From the NCBI GenBank assembly GCA_017303615.1, contig JAFLCK010000019.1:1-64000 (forward strand): a stretch of 64,000 nt of DNA. The letters are read 5' to 3'. Below are positions 42,607 through 51,400 of the stretch, piece by piece. Below the pieces are notes generated by a model, which worked only from the letters and a program-made list of their open reading frames with translations, was not told where the DNA came from and searched no databases. Every line of letters begins with the position of its first letter. Position 1 is the first letter of the stretch. Position numbers and translations under genes: made by a program. This DNA comes from Obscuribacter phosphatis_A (GTDB lineage Bacteria > Cyanobacteriota > Vampirovibrionia > Obscuribacterales > Obscuribacteraceae).

Positions 42607-43716
42607 TTACTTATCTTTTTTCGAAAGCTCAGCTTTTACGCGGCCTTCGATTTCTTTGAGCATCTCGGGATTGGCTTCCAAGAAGGTGCGAGCCTGGTCT
42701 CTTCCTTGACCGATTCTTTCTTCTTTGTAGCTGAACCAGGTGCCGGACTTCTTGACTATTTCCATTTCAGAGGCAATATCAAGAAGGCAGCCGGCCGAGT
42801 TAATGCCTCTGCCGTAGATGATGTCGAACTCAGCAGTCCGGAAAGGCGGCGCCACTTTATTCTTCACTACTTTGACTTTGACCCGGTTGCCGATTTCAGA
42901 ACCATCTTTTTTCAGAGTCTCGATTTTTCTGATATCTAATCTGACCGAAGCGTAGAACTTGAGAGCGTTCCCGCCGGTGGTTGTTTCAGGGTTACCGTAC
43001 ATAACGCCGATCTTTTGTCTAAGCTGGTTGATAAAGATGACGATTGTATGAGTTTTGGCTACCACGGCAGTGAGCTTACGCAGGGCTTGGCTCATCAGTC
43101 TGGCTTGCAAGCCGGGCAGACTATCACCCATTTCACCTTCAATTTCTGCTTTCGGCACCAAGGCTGCCACAGAGTCGACGATAACTACATCGACTGCGCC
43201 GGAGCGCACCAGTTGTTCTGTGATTTCGAGGGCTTGTTCACCAGTGTCTGGTTGTGAGATGAGCAGTTCATCGACGTTTACGCCCAGGGCACGGGCATAA
43301 TCAGGGTCCATGGCGTGTTCGGCATCGACGATGGCGGCAATACCGCCAAGCTTTTGCACTTCGGCCGCCACATGCTGAGCCAGAGTAGTTTTGCCGGAAG
43401 ATTCCGGTCCATATATTTCGATGATACGACCGCGGGGCAATCCGCCTATGCCCAGCGCCAAGTCGAGAGAAAGGGCGCCTGTCGGCACCACTTCCACCGA
43501 AGTATGTCTAGAATCGCCGAGCTTCATGATCGAGCCGTCGCCATATTGCTTCTTGATTGAATCAAGAGCCATGCCGAGTGCTTTCAATCTTTCTTGTGTG
43601 GGGGTCACAGCTTCTTTTTTGTCGGCGCTTGCTTTGGCTGGCTTTTCGGTATTCTTTTCAGAATTGCGGTCCGAATTTTTTTCCACAGTTGCTTTCTCTT
43701 TTGTCACTACCGCCAT
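42607..43716 (-). CDS. recA: Recombinase RecA
   Basis: This 369-residue protein has Walker A GPESSGKTTLAQH, MAW-type VDAEHAMDPDYARALGV, Walker B VDVVIVDSVAALVPKAE, loop L2 with NQLRQKIGVMYGNPETTTGG, and the C-terminal GIN-type motif (GRGINSAGCLLDIA). It catalyses strand exchange and SOS co-protease activity. The first 40 residues are a Lys/Glu/Ala-rich extension not present in most RecA. A good GGAG ribosome site lies ahead of the ATG. No convincing SOS box was recognised upstream. Confidence 0.97.
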   Translation of the reverse strand: MAVVTKEKATVEKNSDRNSEKNTEKPAKASADKKEAVTPTQERLKALGMALDSIKKQYGDGSIMKLGDSRHTSVEVVPTGALSLDLALGIGGLPRGRIIEIYGPESSGKTTLAQHVAAEVQKLGGIAAIVDAEHAMDPDYARALGVNVDELLISQPDTGEQALEITEQLVRSGAVDVVIVDSVAALVPKAEIEGEMGDSLPGLQARLMSQALRKLTAVVAKTHTIVIFINQLRQKIGVMYGNPETTTGGNALKFYASVRLDIRKIETLKKDGSEIGNRVKVKVVKNKVAPPFRTAEFDIIYGRGINSAGCLLDIASEMEIVKKSGTWFSYKEERIGQGRDQARTFLEANPEMLKEIEGRVKAELSKKDK

Positions 43717-44130
43717 ATTGATTCTCCTCAGATAGATTAGCTAGAGCACGAGCTGTCGCTGATCCGTATATAAAGCGCCGGGCACGCTACTTTTAGTGCG
43801 GACCTATGTTTAATTGCACATCGGCAAATTATAACGGTTTTGACCCTCAGCTCGATATTAAAATCCAGCACAACCCGCATGCTGTCTGATGTATATGCGA
43901 TCGCTCGCTTCCGTGGGTGGCCTTTATCTACCCCACCCTTCTTTTTAGTTAGAAAAGAGGGGGTAGGGGTATAAAAAGGTTGTTACCCAACAAAAAACTT
44001 GCGAAGGGTAATACAGATAACGTAATTTCCCGCGGTTTAGTTCAAAAAAAGCCGCGAGATTTTATTCTTGTCTGCCAAATTTAATCTTCCGCCTAATTTC
44101 CCTTCTGTATATACAAAAGAGGTCGAAGCT
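43717..44130. other. 414-base divergent region between recA and crp-like gene
   Basis: It contains one GCGATCGC octamer (43897-43904) and an imperfect inverted repeat of C-rich and G-rich pentads around a T/A centre (about 43928-43970, taccccaccc against gggggtagggg). Near the crp-like start there is a short hairpin cgcgg/ccgcg (44031-44056). No gene was found. These dyads are the best regulatory candidates. Confidence 0.4.
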
Positions 44131-44823
44131 ATGAAAAGCGCCCAGCGGCTCTTCAGTCTCAGGCAATCAGAGATTTTTGAATCTTTCAATCCGGTTGAAC
44201 TGGGGCGACTTCTTGGAATTTTGGAAGAGCTTGAGCTGCCTAAGCATCATTTGCTATTTTCGCCCGGCACCGCTTGTGATGCGATTTACTTCATCGAAAA
44301 GGGCAGGGTGCGGGTAACTCGTCTTTCCACTGAGGGCAAGACAGTCATTTTGGCTCTGCTTGGACCGGGAGATATGATCGGTGAAGCAGCTTGGGAAAGC
44401 GAAGAGCATGATAGTTATGCCGAAACCCTTGAGGATAGCCGAATCTATCAAATTGGGCGGGAGGCTTTCTTGAATTATGTAAGAGAAAATCCCGAGTTTG
44501 GTTTGCGTTTTATTGGTGTTCTAGGTGATCGACTTAGACAGGCTCAGGCTCGTATAGAAGACCTCGTATTTCGCCAGGTGCCCAGTCGAGTCGCTCGCCT
44601 ATTAGTCACCCTGGCCGAGACTCATGGCAAGGTCACCCCTCATGGTGTGCGAGTGGAGTTTCCTCTCACTCACCAAGAGATTGCCGATATGGTCGGCTCC
44701 AGCCGAGTAACGGTAACTCAAATTTTGAACAAATTTAGAGACAGTCATTGGATAGACATCGAATCAAAGCGTGTGACTATCCACAACATGGATGCTCTGG
44801 AAGAACTGGTACGCCACCTCTAA
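44131..44823 (+). CDS. Crp/Fnr family transcriptional regulator
   Basis: From the ATG with GAGGT 7 bases ahead, the protein has 230 residues. The cyclic-nucleotide-binding fold (about 20-130) shows FSPGTACDAIYFIEKGRVRV and GPGDMIGEAAW. The C-terminal winged helix has LTHQEIADMVGSSRVTVTQI, whose recognition helix is close to NtcA of cyanobacteria (GSTRVTVT). The effector pocket lacks a clear R-S pair of cAMP-binding Crp, so the signal is unknown. A TTG start 63 bases upstream is less likely. It converges on a GyrI-like gene with a 16-base gap. Confidence 0.92.
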   Translation: MKSAQRLFSLRQSEIFESFNPVELGRLLGILEELELPKHHLLFSPGTACDAIYFIEKGRVRVTRLSTEGKTVILALLGPGDMIGEAAWESEEHDSYAETLEDSRIYQIGREAFLNYVRENPEFGLRFIGVLGDRLRQAQARIEDLVFRQVPSRVARLLVTLAETHGKVTPHGVRVEFPLTHQEIADMVGSSRVTVTQILNKFRDSHWIDIESKRVTIHNMDALEELVRHL

Positions 44824-44839
44824 AGATGGACCACTTCTT

Positions 44840-45325
44840 CTAATCTTCTTCTATTCTTTCTAGAGGGACATAGATGTCGACCTCGCTTGTCTGGCTTGCG
44901 GGATCAAATCTGTGATCATAGAGTTCAAAGTCAGGGGCTGAGCGTCTCTGATATGGAGCTTGCGGCTGCCATTCGCCCCAGATATAGCCCACAGTGGAGC
45001 CGATTTCGTCAATTGGTCCTTTGTGGGTGAAGCGAGCATAGGCTCCAGATTCTAGTTTGATTTTCACCATCCCTGGTGGCACTGTCGTATCGGCTTCCGC
45101 TTCTTTTGCTGCCACATAGACCATGCAGCAGTTTTCTTCGAACTTGATTTCCGGATGATCCGCCGCGCAAACTCCATAGGCAATTTCCGACTGGCTTTCG
45201 ATTTCATGGGCGCGCTTGCTGAATTCGTCCCATAGGGCTTTGATTGCCTGGCTGTCCTGGGGCGCAAAACTCTTGCCTAGACCGACAGCATAGGCTTGTT
45301 TTCGTTCGACAATCTGGGGTTGCAC
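44840..45325 (-). CDS. GyrI-like small-molecule-binding protein
   Basis: This 161-residue stand-alone effector-binding domain (AraC_E_bind/GyrI-like) has IVERKQAYAVGLGKSFAPQD at the N-terminus, YGVCAADHPE (the usual G-x-x-D-P turn), VPPGMVKIKLESGAYARFTH (the V-P-x-G-x-Y/A strand) and a terminal FELYDHRFD with SEVDIYVPLE. The domain binds hydrophobic or drug-like ligands; alone it often acts as a detoxification or hydrolase protein. The start is GTG with GGAG 7 bases upstream. It is divergent from the giant-protein gene, and the repeat-bearing 150-base gap lies between them. Confidence 0.88.
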   Translation of the reverse strand: MQPQIVERKQAYAVGLGKSFAPQDSQAIKALWDEFSKRAHEIESQSEIAYGVCAADHPEIKFEENCCMVYVAAKEAEADTTVPPGMVKIKLESGAYARFTHKGPIDEIGSTVGYIWGEWQPQAPYQRRSAPDFELYDHRFDPASQTSEVDIYVPLERIEED

Positions 45326-45362
45326 TTTCCTACTCCTCGTTTTGCCCTATTTTACATTTATA

Positions 45363-45390
45363 GGGTGTCGGGTATCGGGTATCGGATATC
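45363..45390. repeat. Four-copy GGGTATC heptad tandem repeat
   Basis: Four consecutive 7-base units (GGGTGTC, GGGTATC, GGGTATC, GGATATC) are followed by ggg. They lie 16-43 bases before the promoter-like element of the giant gene. A simple repeat in an upstream region can vary in copy number and alter expression. Confidence 0.75.
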
Positions 45391-45405
45391 GGGTTTGTGC
45401 TGGTT

Positions 45406-45433
45406 TTGAGAATGTATATATAGGGTATAAAAT
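45406..45433 (+). promoter_or_regulatory. Candidate promoter of the giant-protein gene
   Basis: TTGAGA at 45406-45411 and TATAAAAT at 45426-45433 are separated by 14-16 bases depending on the -10 register. They lie about 45-70 bases before the giant gene's ATG and just after the heptad repeat. The spacing is short of ideal, so this is tentative. Confidence 0.4.
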
Positions 45434-45478
45434 TATGGCGCTCTTTCTTACTAATTCACAATTCTCGATGGACGGCTG

Positions 45479-48400
45479 ATGACCGATAAGAACGCTGCGG
45501 TGGTAAAGGACAAGGCAGGGCAGAAGCCCGAGTCTTCCGAGCAGCCGGATGTCAAAGCAAAAGTTGCCAGCGAGCAACAGGGCGAAGATGCCACAAAGAT
45601 ACTGCACAGCATCGATCGCAGCAAAGAAGCAAGAGGTCTTGCCAAGGTAGAACTGTATGATTCATCCGAAGCTAAAGGCAAGACCCATGAAGTCAAGCCT
45701 GGCGAAACCCTTTCAGGCATAGTCGATAAGGCTCTTACTCGCAAAGAGGGCGAATCCTCCACCGCTTACGTCAAGCGCCTCTATGAGACAGTGGCGGAGG
45801 TGGCAAAGAAAAACGGGCTGGTTGATGCCGATAAGATTATGCCCGGGCAGAAAATTAAGCTTGATGGCGTGTTGCCCCAAGCCGGAGACAAGCCCCAAGC
45901 CGGAGACAAGCCCCAAGCCGGAGACAAGCCCCAAGTTGCAGACAAGCCCCAAGCCGGAGACAAGCCCCAAGCCGGAGACAAGCCCCAAGCTGCACCAGTC
46001 GATGCTGTCAAAGTCGGTAAAGCCGTTGACGATGTTTATGCTGCCACCGAAGGCAAATGGATCGGTGTCGATAAAGAGAAGCTGAACAAAACTCTAGAGA
46101 GTCTCAGTCCGCAAGAAAAGCAGGCACTCGATGCTGCCTACAAAGAAAAGCATGGCAAGCCGCTTTCTGAGATGTTGCGTGGGCAATTGAGCGGCGATGA
46201 TTTGACCAAAGCTCTTTCTAATCTCACCGGCCAAGGTGATGCTCAGCGCACCGCCGCTGCCATAGATCGCGCTGCCAATGGCGGCTTGACCGGGGCCGGC
46301 ACTGATGAAAAAACAATCGAAGAACTCTTGAAGGGCAAAAGCAAAGAAGAGATCAGAGCCATTGACCAGGCTTACCGCCAGAGAACCGGTATCAGCCTGG
46401 AAGACGAGATGCGCGATGAGTTCTCCGGCTCTAAGTTGACTAAGTTTCTTGATTTGGCCAAAGGCAATAATGATGATGCCGCCCGGCTCAATGCCAGTCT
46501 GGAAGAGCACAAAGAATGGGGCGTTGATGCGCGCAGCAATAGTACTGTCGAGAAGGACATCCGCGATACACTTGCCACTCTCAATTCTAAGCAAATTGCC
46601 GAGCTTGAGCAGACCTATCAAGAACGCTACGGCAAGTCACTGAAAGAGAGCCTACTGCAAGACAAAAATTTGCCGGAAGAAACCAAGCAAGCCTTGGAAA
46701 TCTATCTGAAAGGCACAGATAAGCGCAGTCCCGATGATACGCTCAAACTAGCCGAACTCGGTCTCAAATCCGGCAATCAAGATGTTTTCCAAGAAGCGTT
46801 TCGTGATGCCTCCCCGGAAGCTCGGGCCAAGTTCTTGGCTGAAGACGGCGAAGCCAGAGTGAAGAAGGCTTTCGGCGAAGACAGTGATGCCAGCCGCCGT
46901 GCTATGGATTATGTGCGTGACGGTAAGCTCGATGTTGCCACCAAAGTTCGCGATAATTCCAGTTGGCTCGGTGACAATGAAGAGGCTATTGAACAAGCTC
47001 TTGGTCAGATGAGCGAAGCCGAAAGAGCAAAATATTTGCAAGGCAAGCGTTTGGCTGAAAGTAAGGCTGATGTCTCGAGTTTGAACGCCGCAGACAAAGA
47101 AGGTCTGGATTATTATCAAAAGCTGCGCACCGCCATGGAAGGTGCAGGCAATGAAAGAGAATTGGCCCGCTGGGAAGACCTGATCAAGACTGGCAAAGAT
47201 GGCTCTCTGGTTGGACAGCTGGCTAAACAAGGCGGTATTTTCGATGACAGTATGGACTCGGTGCTTGGCACCATAGAAGGCATGTCTAAGAAAGACTGGG
47301 AGCGTCTCAAGTCTGATCCCGAGTATCGTCGAGAAATAGAGAAAACACTAGCTATAGATTTGAGCGATTCTGAGATGCAGCGCGCTCGTGAATTGCTAGA
47401 TAAAAAGTCGGCGGCGGCGACCTTTGAAGAGAGCAAGGCGGCCAATCGACCGCTTACTGAAGTCTTAGCCGACCGGCAAGGATTTTTCAGTGATGATGAA
47501 GAAGGCATTATCAAGGCTCTAGAGAATATGAGCCCGACTGAGCAAGCTAAGTACAGAAACGATCCTGAATACAAGAAAGAAATTGATCGTTTGGTGGCAG
47601 GCGGTATGGAACGCGGCGCCGAGCTCAATGCCGCCATGTCTATTCTCGACCGTGTCTCGCGGGGGGAAAAGCCTGAGTCGGACATCGTTTCCAAATTAGA
47701 GATGCACTCTACAAACTTCAATGTCGACGAGACAAAAGTTGTGCAAGATCTGGAAGAAGCTTTCCGCAAAGATCCTACATTGCGAGAGCGGCTGAATAAT
47801 CCGCAAAGTGAAGCTGATAAGGCTATGGCTAAGCAATTTGACTCGGCCTTGCGCAGGGCTTTAGATCCTGATGAATACGAGAAATATGCCAAACCTTTGC
47901 TTGAGACCGGCAGAATACCGATTGAAGTTAAGGCTGATCTCTACAAGGGCATCTTCAACGACGATGAGAAAGGTTTCTTTGAGTCTCTAAAGAAAGACCG
48001 AGCCACTGATGCTGACTGGCAAGAGGTTCTCAACAATCCTGATAAGACACTTTCTTTCTTGTCTAGCGAAGAGCGCGAAATAGCTTTAAACATCGCCAGA
48101 CAAAAGGGCGAGATGCGACCGGAAGATGAGTTGCGCGCGGCCATGGTGGGCGTAGGCACTGACGAAGCAAAGATCAAAGAGATTCTTGCCGGGCTGAAGC
48201 CTGAAGAGAAAGAAGCTGTGCGTCAGGCTTACGAGAATAAGTATGGAGCATCTCTAAAGGGCGACGTTCTTGATGAGCTGGGTGGCGGCGAAAAGATGGA
48301 AGCTGCCAGAGCCTTGAGGGGACCGCAGACTGCCCGGGAAGCGTACAACGATGCTCGCTCGGAAGTATACGAGAGCGCCGATGGTCTTGGCCGCGCTTGG

Positions 48401-51400
48401 GTTGATAAGGTTTGGGATGGCACCGGTCATATGACCCAAGACCAGCTCGACCAATACAGCCGCATCACCGCCGATTATTCCAGAAAGTACCAAGAGTTGC
48501 CGGCTAGTGAAAGAGAGCAGTTTCAAAAAAGTCTCTATGAATCGCTTGAACTGTACAAAAAGTCAGAGAGCGCTGCCGCCGATGCCGTGGTTGATACTGC
48601 CATCATCGCCGCTGGTGTAGCTGGTGCTAAATTTACTGGCGGTGTCAGCCTCTCTCTGCTTGCTTACACCAGTGTAGGTGGTGCTCTCTTTAAGGTGGGT
48701 GCCAAGTCTGCTCTTATGGGCGCCGACTATGATTTTCAGAGCGCGCAAGTAGTCAGTGATGCCGCCACTGGTGCTATTGATGCTGCCACCATCGTGCTTG
48801 GTCCGGCTCAGGCAGCGCAGCTGCTCAAGCTTGGTGAGCGCAGCGCCGCTACCGCCGCCCATGGTGTTTTGTCTCAAGCCGATGACTTGGCTAAGACTGC
48901 CGGACGCTCCCTTTTGAAGGAAGGCAGCTCTGAGACTCTGGAGCGAGAGCTTAAGGAGAAGGTGGCGGTAGCCATAGCCAATGGTTCCGACTCGATAGAC
49001 GATAAAGCTATGAACGAATTGGCAAAGAGAGTGGCAGCCCAAGGTGAAGACATACCGCAGGTACAAAGACTGCTTACCGATGAACTAAATAAGGCAATTC
49101 GTCTGGAAGCATCGAGAGAGCTGATTGCCGGCGGCAGAGAAGTGGCGCTTAATACCGCCTCTGGTATAGTCGGTGGTGCATTGTCGGGCGCAGTCCGGGG
49201 CGGCATCGAGGGTGAGTCGGTGCAAGCCGCTCTCACAGAAGGTGCTGTCGGCGCCTTATCTGGTGGCGCCATGGCTGGTGGCTTCTCTATCGCCTTCAAG
49301 GGCTTAGGCAAGGGGCTTTCCAGTCTGAGGCGGGATGGCGGTGTCATTCATGCCCAGGGCGTCGAGGCTGAACTTGGTACGCGCCTGAACAGCGACGGAC
49401 GGGTTTCGGAGGTGGTGACGCCCGCTGGTCGGGGACAAGTTGAGTATCATCAAGGCGGACCTCTTGAAGGGGCAGTGCGAGAAGCCAGAACACCTGACGG
49501 TAGAGTCTTTAAGAGTGAAGACGGCTTGAACTGGAAGATTTCCGACAAAGACGGTACTACCGATGCCAGGGGCCTATTTAAAGTCGACAGCGACGGCAAT
49601 ATGACCTGGCAACCTGAGGTTGGCGCCAAGGCAGTCTTTGGTGCCGACGGCAGAATCGCTGAGTTTGATCATATCTCCGGGCGGAAACTAGAGGTGGCTG
49701 CCGACGGCTCTGTGGATGCAGTCAGTGGAATGGCCGGCGGCGCTAAGTTTCAATATGACCAGAGTGGCGCCCTCAAACAAGTTGATTTCCATGATGGAAG
49801 AGTGCTTTCCAGCGATGCCGGTAAATACAAAATTACCGATAAAGACGGCAAGATTACAGAGCTTAGTGGCGATCTAAAACTGACCAGAGAAGGTAATATC
49901 AGAGTCGAGTCGGCGGACGGAGTGCTGCTCATTTCGCCGGAGGGCGGTTATACAAAATTCTCGCCCCAGGGTCAGGCTCTCGAGATGCATAGACCGGAAG
50001 GCGTTTACAAATATGGCTATGACGCGGATGGCAAACTTAGTCAAGTTACTAAACCAGACGGCAGTTATCATCAAGTCAATGAAGATGGCGATTGGGCTAA
50101 TTTCTCACCAGAGGGTAAGGAAGTTGGCTGGGGACGCGACTCTTACCAGGTCTTGCCCGATGGCTCGTACCGTGTGCTCAGTGGGGACCATGCTATCAAT
50201 TATGCGCCTGACGGTACCGATAGAGTCTTGCATGTCACCGAAAATAGGTTGCAGTCGGTGGTGCATCTGGATGGGCGAAGAGAGTACTTTGATAGACCTG
50301 ACGCAAAGGTCTTTGGGCGCGACGGTCTTGAGATCAATAAAGTAAGAGACCAGTTTAAGCGCCTCGGCATCACCGAGAACGAAAATTCTATTGCCTTGGT
50401 CGAGCGTGAACTGAAAGATGTGAGAGCGATTGGTCCTGATGGTTCGCCAGTCAGCGCCTACGATAGTCTCATGTCCGACCCGCGTCTAAGCGATAGGCAG
50501 AAAGCCAATATCATTCAAAACCTTGCCGTCGTGCGTGAGCACTTTGCTCAGTTCAGACAAGGCGAGCGTATGCATCCAGATCCTGAAGTGAACTGGATTC
50601 ATACCCAGGGCGAGATGGCTAAGGTGCTAGAGGTTAGTCGTAAAGCCGGTCTGCGCGCCGATGAGGTGGAAGACGCTGTCTTGGCTTCTATGTATTCCGA
50701 TTCAGTTAAGTTCGCCTTCCCTCCGCCCGCCGGTGTCGATGCCAACTTCTTCACCCACCATATAGACGGTGCCATTGCCGCCCAGCATAGTCTGCAGCGT
50801 CAAGGCTATGCACCTGAGCGCATAGATAGAATCTTGCAGGCGATCAAAGAGCATCAAATTGCTCCCCCAGAGTTTATGGGGCAGCTCTATCTCAATGCCA
50901 AGATCAAGCCAGGGCTGGATGCTAATTTGAAGGCTGGGAAAATCAGTCAGGAGCGCTATGATGAACTGAAGAAGGTCTTGGATGAGATGACCGTGGTCGG
51001 ACCAGACAAAGTACCGCGCCTGAAGCCGATGGTGGAAGTTGACAGCTGGCCTAAAGTACAGAATGCCGATGGTAGCTGGGAACTTAAGTTTACTAATGAT
51101 CAGAAAGACCTCTTGAGATTAGCCGGCATCGATAGCTGGGCTGTGCCTGTCAATCCCATTGATGCTCCTGGGTTTAAACAACTCTCTCGGGCTGAGCAAG
51201 AAAACTTGCTTAGTCGCTATAAGATTTCCACCACACTAATTGACGGCGATGGCGTCGATAACTATGCCACTCTTGGTGGTGCAAGCAAAATTGTCGCCAT
51301 CCGTGGTCCCGGCACCATGTTCAAGGACGGCAATGTTTGGCAGTCTATCGCCTCTGTTGATGCCAGCTTCAGAGATGCCTATAAGGTGCTTTCTAAAGAA

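Noticed and set aside
45347..45607. Minus-strand reading frame encoding an RYPIPDTRHPI-type peptide
   Set aside because: It is produced by the heptad DNA repeat and overlaps the giant gene's start on the other strand; no ribosome site or family supports it.
45881..45988. Short regularly repeated DNA that might suggest a CRISPR array
   Set aside because: The units are directly adjacent, with no spacers, and lie in frame in a coding sequence. No cas gene is present in the window.
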